A stretch of DNA of 64,000 bases from Granulosicoccus sp. (GTDB lineage Bacteria > Pseudomonadota > Gammaproteobacteria > Granulosicoccales > Granulosicoccaceae): the NCBI GenBank assembly GCA_020627685.1, contig JAHDGK010000019.1, positions 1 through 64,000 on the forward strand, in the 5' to 3' direction. How positions within the stretch are numbered: the stretch's first letter is position 1; every line of letters starts with the position of its first letter. Of the stretch, positions 23,719-32,461 are shown piece by piece. The position numbers and the translations under genes were made by a program. Under the pieces are notes generated by a model, which saw nothing but the letters and a program-made list of their open reading frames with translations, did no database searches and was not told the DNA's origin.

Positions 23719-24204
23719 ATGAGTACAATTAATGTTCGCCAAGCCGTCAAATCAGATGCAGAAACTATCCATCGTTTTATTATGGAGCTCGCCATATACG
23801 AAAAGGCTGAGCATGAAGTTAAGTCAACCGTTGCGGACATTGAAGCTACCCTGTTCACAGACGGTTGCACAGCACATGCCCTAATCTGCGAGCTGGATGC
23901 TGAACCGGTGGGCATGGCGGTCTACTTTTTTAACTATTCAACGTGGCTTGGTCAAAATGGTATTTATCTAGAGGATCTATACGTATCCCCTAATAATCGC
24001 GGCCATGGTTTAGGCAAAAAGTTAATGGCCGGGCTCGCCCGTATTGCTGTAGAAAAGAATTGCGGTCGAATGGACTGGAGTGTGCTGGATTGGAATCAAC
24101 CCGCCATTGATGTCTACGATGCGATTGGTGCGAAACCGCAGTCTGAGTGGATAGGGTATAGGCTCTCCGGCACAGCTCTTAATGACTTGGCAGCAACAGA
24201 GTGA
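23719..24204 (+). CDS. GNAT acetyltransferase, diamine N-acetyltransferase-like
   Basis: A 161-residue GNAT protein in the spermidine/spermine N1-acetyltransferase-like subgroup. The diagnostic segment is TWLGQNGIYLEDLYVSPNNRGHGLGKKL (residues 75-102), with RGHGLG binding acetyl-CoA, then RMDWSVLDWNQPAIDVYDAIGA. It is expected to acetylate an amine such as a polyamine or thialysine. The stop overlaps the alternative GTG start of the next gene, so they are translationally linked. Confidence 0.88.
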   Translation: MSTINVRQAVKSDAETIHRFIMELAIYEKAEHEVKSTVADIEATLFTDGCTAHALICELDAEPVGMAVYFFNYSTWLGQNGIYLEDLYVSPNNRGHGLGKKLMAGLARIAVEKNCGRMDWSVLDWNQPAIDVYDAIGAKPQSEWIGYRLSGTALNDLAATE

Positions 24205-24209
24205 GCGAA

Positions 24210-24602
24210 ATGCGTGAATATCATGGCTCATGCCATTGTGGAAACGTGAAGTTTCTTTTGAACACGACCATTTCGGAATTTACAACTTGCGATTGCTCGT
24301 TGTGTGTAAAGAAAAACGCACATATGCTTAAAGTGCATGAGTCTGAGTTCACGCTTCAATCAGATTGGGATACTGTTTCGGAATACCAGTGGAACACTCG
24401 AGTTGCCAGACATTATTTCTGCAAACGTTGTGGCATTTATACATTTCATCGTAAACGTTCAGCGCCTGAGTTTTTTGGTATCAATGTTTACTGTATCGAC
24501 AATTTGGATGCTTCATCCATAAACACGGTTGCGACGGAAGGGGCCAACATGACTATCGAATGCACAGAGCCAAGAGATGTTTGGCCCGGTCCTGTCAGGT
24601 AG
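24210..24602 (+). CDS. GFA-family zinc protein (CENP-V/GFA domain)
   Basis: A 130-residue protein of the GFA (glutathione-dependent formaldehyde-activating-like) family. Its zinc cysteines are GSCHCGNVKF (residues 6-15), CDCSLCVKKNAH (29-40) and CKRCGIYTFH (70-79). The ATG at 24210 gives the usual short lead into CHCG; GTG 24201 would overlap the acetyltransferase stop. Catalysis by this family is doubtful; binding of thiols or adducts is assumed. Confidence 0.87.
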   Translation: MREYHGSCHCGNVKFLLNTTISEFTTCDCSLCVKKNAHMLKVHESEFTLQSDWDTVSEYQWNTRVARHYFCKRCGIYTFHRKRSAPEFFGINVYCIDNLDASSINTVATEGANMTIECTEPRDVWPGPVR

Positions 24603-24609
24603 AAACGAT

Positions 24610-25539
24610 ATGTATAATTTTCATACTGTTGATGTTTTTACATCGCGCAAATTTACCGGAAACTCTTTAGCGATAGTTGAGCAAGCAGACGATCTAACTG
24701 ATTCGCAAATGCAGACTTTGGCCCGCGAATTTAATTTGCCGGAAACTATTTTCATTCAACGCCCTGATAGTCCAGCCAATACAGCCAAAGTAAGAATTTT
24801 TTTGCCATTAAAAGAAATTCCTTTTGCAGGCCATCCCACTATTGGTTGTGCGATTTTTATCGCCCAGAAAATATACGGCGCGGAAGGTGATTTTGAAACC
24901 GAGGTAAGGCTTGAGGAACAAGCAGGTCTTGTTCCCGTGATGGTTGAGCGGAAATCAGGGGAGATAAGAGCTCAACTCACTGCACCAGTTGTTCCGTATC
25001 CTGTCGACGCGCCCGCTAGCGAAGGGCAGCTTGTTCTTGACGTAAAAAATGCAGCAGCAGCTTATGGCTTGGAAGAGGCTGACGTTCTGAAGGAACCGAT
25101 GGGGCCGTCAGCTCATGCTGGTGGACCCACGTTCATTTTTATACCCGTAGCCAGCCGTGAAGCTTTGTCTCGGGCCCGTGCTTGCGAACCGCTTTGCACA
25201 ACGCTGCCTCAGTTGTATGGAGGGACTGGCGGATATCTTTATTGCATCGATTCAGATAGCCGTGTTATCCACGCCAGAATGTTTGCGCCAAGTGGTGGTA
25301 TTCCTGAAGACCCTGCGACAGGCTCAGCCATTGCTTTGTTGGCGTCACAACTCAATGTTTCCGGCTTGCTCCATGAAGGCTCACAGACATTTGAAATACA
25401 GCAAGGCTACGACATGGGCAGACCCAGTCAGATTCAATTGGAAATTGATGTGGCTGGCACGCGTTTGGAAGCCGTGCGTGTTTCCGGTACCAGTGTTCCT
25501 ATCAGCCAAGGTCAAATAGTTGTTCCTGACAACAATTAA
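24610..25539 (+). CDS. PhzF-family isomerase-like protein
   Basis: A 309-residue PhzF-family protein. The fold has two hot-dog-like halves; key parts are DVFTSRKFTGNSLAIVE (residues 8-24), FNLPETIFI with the conserved Glu (about 46), FAGHPTIGCA (about 75-84) and GIPEDPATGSA (about 236-246). True PhzF makes phenazine precursors, but no other phenazine gene is here, so the substrate is open. The ATG at 24610 lies just after the GFA stop. Confidence 0.9.
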   Translation: MYNFHTVDVFTSRKFTGNSLAIVEQADDLTDSQMQTLAREFNLPETIFIQRPDSPANTAKVRIFLPLKEIPFAGHPTIGCAIFIAQKIYGAEGDFETEVRLEEQAGLVPVMVERKSGEIRAQLTAPVVPYPVDAPASEGQLVLDVKNAAAAYGLEEADVLKEPMGPSAHAGGPTFIFIPVASREALSRARACEPLCTTLPQLYGGTGGYLYCIDSDSRVIHARMFAPSGGIPEDPATGSAIALLASQLNVSGLLHEGSQTFEIQQGYDMGRPSQIQLEIDVAGTRLEAVRVSGTSVPISQGQIVVPDNN

Positions 25540-25754
25540 GACGCATGGCCGGCTTGCTCCAATGCTTATCTGAAGAATCCGTGTAGTTTTAATATGAGCC
25601 TTAAGGTGCCTTCAACATACAGTGGATCAATAGATTGGGTAGAAGTGTATAGACAGCACTATTCAATTGACACGATCGAAACCCGACTGTCCGGGTACAA
25701 AAAAACGCTGTTCCGCTAACTGCAGAATAGTCATTTTTTGCTCAAACTTACGGA

Positions 25755-25760
25755 TATAAT
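25755..25760 (+). promoter_or_regulatory. TATAAT box just before the patatin gene
   Basis: A consensus -10 hexamer ends nine bases before the ATG at 25769, with no clear -35 box and no Shine-Dalgarno sequence after it. If used, the transcript would begin about at the start codon and be leaderless. Confidence 0.35.
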
Positions 25761-25768
25761 CTGTGCCA

Positions 25769-27568
25769 ATGGACGCACATGATCAAATTTCTGTTATCGA
25801 GGCATTGGCTTGTTTAGGGGATCTACCCCTCAACCAATTGTCTGAATTGATCAAGCGGCTTGAGTCCAAACGTATAGCGGCTCAGCAGCCGGTATATTCA
25901 AAAGGAGACGATGCGGATTGGGTCTATTTCGTCGGTTCTGGACGCTTAGCCAGATTTGATGAAGAAACCTACCAGGGCCAGCTTTCTCGAGGTGATATGG
26001 CCGGGTGGGACAGCTTTTATCACCAGTGCCCACGTGATCACACTCTGTTAGCGCAAAATGACTGTTTCGTTTACGGCCTTGACAGGCAAAATCTGCAAGA
26101 ACTGATTAAGGATGTGCCGGAAATACTCGCTGGATTTCTCAGCGCGGCCACGCCTGTTCCGACAACAGGTAAGCCTGCATCGAATGTGGCCGTCAATCGG
26201 CAGATCGGCGTTTTTATGTTCGAGGATTTGGAATCGGTCAGCGAACTCGTTACGCAAAAATTTATGCAGAGCTATTCCGATAATCCTCGAGTGGCCAGTT
26301 TTAATTGCGAGGCTTTTTGCCAATTGGCAGGTATTGGTCAAGCGTATGAGAATCTGTCCGGTCACTTAGCGGCCGATGTATTTGCTCATTTGGAGAGCGA
26401 TCACGACACTGTTGTCTATTTAGCGAACGCTCATGAGCCGCAAACCTGGATGGATAAAATTGTGCACCAGGTGGACACGCTAGTCGTCATTGTTAAAGAT
26501 GGAACAAGCGCATTACCTGCGTGGTTTGAAAACCTGCTTAAAGCAACAGGCAAGCGACCAGGCCTTGTCGTGCTGCGCACAGGATCGGCTGAATTCGGTC
26601 AATCGTCCAGAGCGCTTTGGAATGTGTTCGAACCGGAATGGCACTACCGCTTGCACATTGATGATACTCGTCGATGGGCATCGGTTGGTCGAATGGCGCA
26701 GGGGCGGGCTATTAACCTCGTGCTTTCCGGCGGCGGTTGTCTGGGCGCCATCCATTGTGGAATTTTGCAAGCTTTAAATGACGGTAATTTTCCCATCGAC
26801 ACCATTGGCGGAACTTCGGCCGGGGCCGGAGTTGCGATTGGCTATGCGCTTGGTGATACGACTGAAGAAATTTCCAGAAAATTTCGTTATGCGTTTACTG
26901 AGCAGAAGCCGTTTAGCGCTTACACGCTACCGTTCTACGGATTGCTCAGCCCTAAGAAGCTAGATCGTGTTCTGAAGGAAATCTCTGAAGATCGCTGGTT
27001 GGAGGAGAGTCATATACCGATTCATGCAACCGTTACAAATCTCACCCAATCCACTGCGGAAGTGCTGACAACCGGGCCAGCCTGGGAAGCCATGCGGATG
27101 TCGGGATCATTACCAGGGATATTGCCGCCGTTCATCCGAAACGGCTATTCCTACATAGACGGTGGGGTAATGAACAATTTTCCGATCTCAGTCGCTAAGC
27201 AGAAGTACGGAGGACGCTTCGTCGGTGTGACGTTTAAAATCCCCAGTGATGACCTCATACAGTGTCGTTACGAGGACCGCCCAAATTCGTTTCAGGCCGT
27301 GTTGTCTAAGCTCAATCTAGCGAAAGCAAACGACTACCCCGGTTTGGGAGGGGTTTTGGCAAATTCCCTAATGCTAAGCAACTCCTCTGTTCTTAAGGAC
27401 GCGATCAACCGTGTTGACTTGCTCCTGCATCCGCCGGTGCCTCATAACGTCGGTGTGACCTCGTTTGAGCGTTTTGACGAACTTTACGAAATAGGTGTAG
27501 AGTACGGACGTCAGTATATCGCTGACCTAAAAAAGTCCGGATCCGCGGACGATTGGATCGATTTTTAA
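25769..27568 (+). CDS. Patatin-like phospholipase with N-terminal cNMP-binding-type domain
   Basis: A 599-residue NTE-type lipase. Residues 12-125 are a cyclic-nucleotide-binding-type beta barrel, but the phosphate cassette is changed (GDMAGWDSFYHQCPRDH instead of GExALL.xxPRxA), so it may not bind cAMP. Residues about 145-300 are a Rossmann-like linker. The patatin domain has the oxyanion loop SGGGCLGAIH (about 320), nucleophile Ser350 in GGTSAG and Asp464 in DGG. It should cleave phospholipid or lysophospholipid at the membrane. First gene of a six-gene signalling cluster. Confidence 0.92.
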   Translation: MDAHDQISVIEALACLGDLPLNQLSELIKRLESKRIAAQQPVYSKGDDADWVYFVGSGRLARFDEETYQGQLSRGDMAGWDSFYHQCPRDHTLLAQNDCFVYGLDRQNLQELIKDVPEILAGFLSAATPVPTTGKPASNVAVNRQIGVFMFEDLESVSELVTQKFMQSYSDNPRVASFNCEAFCQLAGIGQAYENLSGHLAADVFAHLESDHDTVVYLANAHEPQTWMDKIVHQVDTLVVIVKDGTSALPAWFENLLKATGKRPGLVVLRTGSAEFGQSSRALWNVFEPEWHYRLHIDDTRRWASVGRMAQGRAINLVLSGGGCLGAIHCGILQALNDGNFPIDTIGGTSAGAGVAIGYALGDTTEEISRKFRYAFTEQKPFSAYTLPFYGLLSPKKLDRVLKEISEDRWLEESHIPIHATVTNLTQSTAEVLTTGPAWEAMRMSGSLPGILPPFIRNGYSYIDGGVMNNFPISVAKQKYGGRFVGVTFKIPSDDLIQCRYEDRPNSFQAVLSKLNLAKANDYPGLGGVLANSLMLSNSSVLKDAINRVDLLLHPPVPHNVGVTSFERFDELYEIGVEYGRQYIADLKKSGSADDWIDF

Positions 27569-27601
27569 CGGCAACTCTAGGTAATCAGGTAGCAACTGAC
27601 G

Positions 27602-27943
27602 ATGGCACTAGGAATTGAAAAGCATGTCAGTAACGGCGTTACGACTCTCAAACTTACTGGAGACTTAGACACCGCTACAGCCGGTCAGTTGGAAAGTACC
27701 GTTAAGGAAATTATCGCCGGTGAGCGCCCTGGCATCGTCTTTGACATGGGCGGAATATCGTATGTGTCGAGTTTCGGGTTGCGCGTGATCGTCTACACCT
27801 CCAAAGCTATGCGTGCTCACGGCGATCGGTTTGCCATGCACAGTATCCAGCAGGACGTGATGGAGATTCTAAACATCAGTGGGCTTAACCGATTGCTCAA
27901 GGTCGTTGAGACTCAAGATGATGCTATTGCCTTAATCGACTGA
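27602..27943 (+). CDS. STAS-domain anti-sigma-factor antagonist
   Basis: A 113-residue single STAS domain, RsbV/SpoIIAA type. The phosphorylated serine is expected in GGISYVSSFGLRVIV (about residues 50-64), where VSSFG replaces the common DSSG. In partner switching it is phosphorylated by an RsbW-type kinase and restored by a PP2C phosphatase; both are encoded downstream. Its start is 33 bases after the patatin stop. Confidence 0.92.
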   Translation: MALGIEKHVSNGVTTLKLTGDLDTATAGQLESTVKEIIAGERPGIVFDMGGISYVSSFGLRVIVYTSKAMRAHGDRFAMHSIQQDVMEILNISGLNRLLKVVETQDDAIALID

Positions 27944-27959
27944 TCCCGGAGTATCTTCG

Positions 27960-28388
27960 ATGACTGCGGCCGAAAAATCGATAAGCAATTCTATAGAAAA
28001 ACTGGAAGAGCTGGTCAGCTGGTTGACCCAATGGCTTTCAGACCATGAGGTTTCCGGCTCCATTGCGTACAAGCTACGTTTTGCGATGGAAGAAATCACC
28101 ACTAACGCGGTGTATTACGGATTCCCGACCGGAACGAGCGGGACTGTCACTGTGCGTATTCATGAAGAAGTACGCCATGAGAAGTATCGTTTAGACATTC
28201 TTGACGATGGAGAGGCTTTTAATCCTCTAGAGGAGGCGCCTGAAGCCGACCCAACATTGGAACTCGACGATCGTGAATTAGGTGGTTTGGGAGTTTTTCT
28301 GGTTAAAAATCTCAGTGAAGATTGCAGTTATAAGCGTGAGAATGGATGGAATCATTTGACCATCGTTATCGATGCGGAATCAGCTTAG
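27960..28388 (+). CDS. RsbW-like serine kinase (HATPase)
   Basis: A 142-residue ATP-binding protein of the RsbW/SpoIIAB group. The N box is MEEITTNAVYYGF (about residues 43-55), the first G box LDDGEAFNP (about 80) and the second GGLGVFLVKNL (about 106). It should phosphorylate the STAS protein and hold an output partner when the STAS protein is phosphorylated. No sigma factor gene lies nearby, so the partner is unknown. It starts 17 bases after the STAS gene. Confidence 0.92.
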   Translation: MTAAEKSISNSIEKLEELVSWLTQWLSDHEVSGSIAYKLRFAMEEITTNAVYYGFPTGTSGTVTVRIHEEVRHEKYRLDILDDGEAFNPLEEAPEADPTLELDDRELGGLGVFLVKNLSEDCSYKRENGWNHLTIVIDAESA

Positions 28389-28442
28389 TCGTTGTATTTT
28401 TGGCTGCGTATTTGGGTAGATATCAATGATGGAATTGAAATA

Positions 28443-29648
28443 ATGTACACACTCCTACGGTCGGGAAAAGCTGCTCTAATGGCTGCTATGGCACTTGCAG
28501 CCTTATCGGCAAACGCCGAAACAAAAATAGGTGCACCATTTGCTCTCTCAGGCTCGGTTGCGGCATTAGCCGCTGATATGAAAGCCGGTGCTGCGCTCGC
28601 AGCTACGCACGTAAACGCACAGGGTGGAGTGCTGGGTGAGAACTACGAGTTGCTATACAGGGATTCCGCGTGTGAGCCTGGTAAAGCCGTTGAGGTCGTT
28701 AAATCGCTGATTGAAGAAGACGGTGTCAGTGCGCTCGTTGGCCCTGTGTGTTCTGGGGCCACACTCAGGCAGGCGCAATCTGTCTCTATTCCGGCGGGAG
28801 TGGTTACCCTTTCGGTGGCCTCAGCATCTCATCTCATCACCAATTTGCGCGATCGGGATTTAGTTTTTAGAACAGCCCTATCGGACTCCTATAAGGGTGA
28901 GGCGATGGCCGCCTATGTTTTCGAGCAAGGTGTCTCGTCTTTATCGGTGAGTTTTGCCAGCGATGCGTACAATACAAGCTTGGCAAAAGTTTTTACACAA
29001 GCTTTTGAAAAGCTTGGTGGGGAGGTTGTCATCAATCAGGTTCATCAGCCTGAGAAATCTGATTACAAACGAGAGGTTGACGCCTTGGCAGGTGGCTCAG
29101 AAAATCTAGCCTTGTTTGCTTACTACGGCTCGAGTGGCACCCAGCTCTTGAAAGATGCTGCTGTGGGCGGAAAAATAACAACGGTATTCGGATCAGATGG
29201 CCTATTGTCGCAAGAACTTATCGATACTATCGACGCGGCGTTGTTGTCTGGTATTAGTATTTTAACCACTTCAGCAGATGAATCACGTCAGTCATTCAAG
29301 ATATGGCAATCACTAGCGGATGAAGCCGGTATACCTGCTTCGGGACCTTTCGTTGCAAACTCCTACGACGCAGCCTTTATGATGGCTTTAGCGATTGAGG
29401 CAGTGCAATCGTCAAACCGCGACATGATATCTGAAGGCTTACGCCAGATATCCGGGCCGGAGGGAGAGGTCATTTATCCCGGAGAATTTGCCAAAGCAGC
29501 AGCCATTTTGAAATCGGGTGGTAGCGTCAACTATGAAGGAGCTTCTGGCACAGTGGACTTTGATGCCAAAGGGGATATTGCCGGTTTCGTTAGTATTAAC
29601 AAAGTCGTCGATGGGCAGTGGGTTGCACAACTGATGACGTCTCAATAA
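28443..29648 (+). CDS. LivJ-like periplasmic ligand-binding protein
   Basis: A 401-residue periplasmic protein of the branched-chain amino acid (Peripla_BP_6) family. The signal peptide comprises SGKAALMAAMALAALSANAETK with cleavage before ETK; the mature part opens IGAPFALSGSVAALA. Lobes meet near LVGPVCSGATL (about 100) and FVANSYDAAFM (about 308). ATG 28443 is chosen; a frame from 28392 would add 17 residues before the signal. No ABC transporter is nearby: it is followed 20 bases on by a membrane kinase and probably acts as its sensor. Confidence 0.92.
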   Translation: MYTLLRSGKAALMAAMALAALSANAETKIGAPFALSGSVAALAADMKAGAALAATHVNAQGGVLGENYELLYRDSACEPGKAVEVVKSLIEEDGVSALVGPVCSGATLRQAQSVSIPAGVVTLSVASASHLITNLRDRDLVFRTALSDSYKGEAMAAYVFEQGVSSLSVSFASDAYNTSLAKVFTQAFEKLGGEVVINQVHQPEKSDYKREVDALAGGSENLALFAYYGSSGTQLLKDAAVGGKITTVFGSDGLLSQELIDTIDAALLSGISILTTSADESRQSFKIWQSLADEAGIPASGPFVANSYDAAFMMALAIEAVQSSNRDMISEGLRQISGPEGEVIYPGEFAKAAAILKSGGSVNYEGASGTVDFDAKGDIAGFVSINKVVDGQWVAQLMTSQ

Positions 29649-29667
29649 GTCTGCGCAAGGGCTTACG

Positions 29668-31236
29668 ATGTCGTTTTTCAAGCGTTTGTGGTTCAGGGCA
29701 GGAGTTCAGCTGAAATTTTTGCTGATCATCGTGCCTCTTATGCTTGCACTTACCCTGCTGGGTGTTGCGCTTGTTCAGTTAAAGGCGAGTGAAACAGCCA
29801 CTCAACGTGCAATTACACAATTTGACAAAGTGGGCATCAGCGCGTCAGATGCGCTGGCTGTAGAATTTTGGAACTACAACGTCACGCAGGCTCAAGCGAT
29901 CTTAGAAGCACTCTTGTTAATTCCTGATGTGCTTAGCGTCGCCACAGTTGAGATTGCAGACAATACGCCGGTTGAAAACAGCGGGTTCATGTTCAGCTTT
30001 GAAGTACCCAAAGAGAACATATCGGTCGGAGTGCTCGAGGATACAAAAGCGATTCAATCTGCTGCCTTTGACATCGTGAACAACAAAGGTACCGCGGAGG
30101 CTGAAGTTATCGGGCAACTCACCATCGAGTACAGTTTGCATAGTCTGCTGGCGAAAAACCGATCTGATTTATACCGTACGCTTCTTGCCTCTTTACCCAT
30201 AGCCTTAGCGCTTATTATTGGAACCACAGTCGCACTTAACAGGCTTATCTTAAAGCCCATTTCTGCGGTGACCAAAAGCTCCTTGGCCGGTTATAACAAT
30301 CTCTCACCAGATTATGAATATGAACCTGTCCAGTGGGATTCCGGGGATCAGCTAGGCGTATTGGTCTCCTCTTTTAATGAATTGCGCGAACGGCAAATTC
30401 AAAACACGCGACAGCTAGAGCAAGAACAAAAAGCATTGGCGCAGCACGCAATAGAAATGGAGGAGCTGTCCACAGTTGCGCAGGATGCGAGAGATGAGGC
30501 AGTCGCCGCAAATGCCGCTAAATCCAGGTTTTTAGCCGTCATGAGTCATGAGCTTAGAACACCGTTAAATACCATCATCGGCTTGAGCGAAACCATAGAA
30601 AAAAACTACGACAGGCTTAGTGACGACAAACGAAAAAGCAGTTTAGGGCGAATAAAATCAGCTGGCCGGCATCTATTATCTATGATCAATGAGATTCTAG
30701 ATTTGTCGAAAATCGAAGCTGGAAAAATGGAGCTTGAACTTGCTGAGAGCTCCATTCAGGACATATTGGCCGATTCTGTATCTATGTCTGAATCACTTAC
30801 GACCGATAACAAGAATAAACTTTCGCTCGATGTCGCGTCCGACTTACATACTGCGTGGGTAGACGGTCGGCGAGTGAAACAAATTATGCTCAACTTAATA
30901 TCTAACGCCACGAAGTTTACAAAAGACGACGACATACAAATCGTTGCACGGAACGCATCCGACTCTACTATCCAAATCTCGGTAGAAGATCACGGTATCG
31001 GTATTCGTGAAGAGCAGCAGGAAAAATTATTCCAAGACTTTCAACAAGCAGAAAACTCTACGGCGAGAAAGTACGGTGGTACCGGTCTAGGCTTGTCTAT
31101 AAGTCGTAAGCTTGCCAGAGCTATGGGAGGAGACATCACTTTGTGGTCAGAGAGTGGGGTCGGCACGCGTTTTACGGTAGTTCTTCCAGCCTTCTCCGGT
31201 CAGACCAACGACTCTAAAGCCCACAAGGTTTTATAA
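29668..31236 (+). CDS. Membrane sensor histidine kinase
   Basis: A 522-residue kinase. First membrane helix at 15-38, periplasmic region 39-168, second helix 170-192, then HAMP and a coiled coil. His294 lies in VMSHELRTPLNTIIG. ATP-binding boxes are NLISNATKFT, DHGIGI and GGTGLGLSIS. There is no receiver domain, so the phosphate should pass to the receiver-PP2C protein, whose gene starts five bases after this stop. The periplasmic region is short enough to act through a bound partner such as the LivJ-like protein. Confidence 0.93.
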   Translation: MSFFKRLWFRAGVQLKFLLIIVPLMLALTLLGVALVQLKASETATQRAITQFDKVGISASDALAVEFWNYNVTQAQAILEALLLIPDVLSVATVEIADNTPVENSGFMFSFEVPKENISVGVLEDTKAIQSAAFDIVNNKGTAEAEVIGQLTIEYSLHSLLAKNRSDLYRTLLASLPIALALIIGTTVALNRLILKPISAVTKSSLAGYNNLSPDYEYEPVQWDSGDQLGVLVSSFNELRERQIQNTRQLEQEQKALAQHAIEMEELSTVAQDARDEAVAANAAKSRFLAVMSHELRTPLNTIIGLSETIEKNYDRLSDDKRKSSLGRIKSAGRHLLSMINEILDLSKIEAGKMELELAESSIQDILADSVSMSESLTTDNKNKLSLDVASDLHTAWVDGRRVKQIMLNLISNATKFTKDDDIQIVARNASDSTIQISVEDHGIGIREEQQEKLFQDFQQAENSTARKYGGTGLGLSISRKLARAMGGDITLWSESGVGTRFTVVLPAFSGQTNDSKAHKVL

Positions 31237-31240
31237 GACT

Positions 31241-32452
31241 ATGGACAGTGATATGCCCGCCTATAAAATTCTGATTGTTGATGATATTGAAAACAATCGG
31301 TTTACTTTAGACATCATGTTGTCAGTACTGGGTGAGTTCGATGTGGATGAGGCCGAGTCGGGCCCTGAAGCGTTAGAAAAACTCGAACAAACAACCTACG
31401 ACCTAGTGCTGCTCGATATCATGATGCCAGGCATGACGGGTATTGAGGTACTGGAAAAACTCGATTTAGCAACGTCTAGCTTAAACACAAAATTTATCGT
31501 TGTGTCTGCTTTGCAGGATATGGAAATCATTGTTAAGGCGCTAGAGCTCGGGGCGTTAGATTACCTGCCTAAGCCTATTGAAGAGGCACTTCTCGCCGCA
31601 CGATTAAAGCAGTTATTAGAGCGTCGCGAAGCTGATGAAGAACTACGTAAAAACAAGGAGCGAATTGATTCAGATTTAAAGAAAGCGGCGGATATTCAAA
31701 AATCATTGTGTCCAGAACAAACCCTTTCTTTCAAGTCTTCGAGCGGAGAGATTTGCTGCGAGTTGGCTGGCAGTATGCAGCCTGCATACGAGGTGGGCGG
31801 GGACTTTTATGACTACTTTGAACTGCCTGATGGCAACATCGTCGTGGTCATCGCCGATGCTTGTGGAAAAGGAGCTCCTGCTGCCATATACGCCAGTAGA
31901 GTTCACGATTTGCTCAGAATGGTTGCATTTAACAAAGCATCGGAGACAAAAAGTAACGGCGAGGAAAGCTTGCTTGCCATGCTAACTGCCGTTAACACGA
32001 TTCTGAGCGAAAACAACGATGCGTGTTGGTTCGTAACCACATGGGCCGGTATTTATTCCCCAGAAGATCGTGTGTTGACTTGGTGTTCGGCTGGGCATTG
32101 TGATGCGTTGTTGCAGAATCCGGATAACAGTGTAGAACCATTGAGTATAGAAACGGGTTTGCCTATCGGGCTTGACGAGATGTTCTCAGCAAAGGTTGAC
32201 TCCAGAATCCTGTCGGCAGGTTCTAAGTTGCACTTGTATACAGACGGCATCACTGAGCATAGAAAAGAAGACGGAGATTTTGTTGGGGAGGACGGCCTTA
32301 TCCAGCTGTTTGAAAAACTTGCTCCGAAAAATTTGTCGATTAAAGATAACGTTAAAGCCGTAACAGACAGCGTAGTGGGATTGAATTCTAAGCAGCCGCC
32401 CGAGGATGACATTACGCTGTTAAGCCTTTCTGTTATGGATACAAGTTCTTAA
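31241..32452 (+). CDS. Response regulator with PP2C/SpoIIE phosphatase domain
   Basis: A 403-residue RsbU-type regulator. The receiver (8-128) has Asp59 in LVLLDIMMPG and Lys in YLPKPIEE. A helical linker with the IQKSLCPEQ signature leads to the PP2C domain (about 175-400). Metal-binding motifs are intact: GGDFYDYFEL, ADACGKGAPAA and PEDDITLLSL. When phosphorylated it should dephosphorylate the STAS protein. The last gene of the cluster; ten bases from the convergent kinase gene. Confidence 0.94.
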   Translation: MDSDMPAYKILIVDDIENNRFTLDIMLSVLGEFDVDEAESGPEALEKLEQTTYDLVLLDIMMPGMTGIEVLEKLDLATSSLNTKFIVVSALQDMEIIVKALELGALDYLPKPIEEALLAARLKQLLERREADEELRKNKERIDSDLKKAADIQKSLCPEQTLSFKSSSGEICCELAGSMQPAYEVGGDFYDYFELPDGNIVVVIADACGKGAPAAIYASRVHDLLRMVAFNKASETKSNGEESLLAMLTAVNTILSENNDACWFVTTWAGIYSPEDRVLTWCSAGHCDALLQNPDNSVEPLSIETGLPIGLDEMFSAKVDSRILSAGSKLHLYTDGITEHRKEDGDFVGEDGLIQLFEKLAPKNLSIKDNVKAVTDSVVGLNSKQPPEDDITLLSLSVMDTSS

Positions 32453-32461
32453 AGAAGGTAA

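Noticed and set aside
28443-29648. LivJ-like protein as part of a branched-chain amino acid transporter
   Set aside because: No livHMGF genes nearby; the tight spacing to a histidine kinase argues for sensing.
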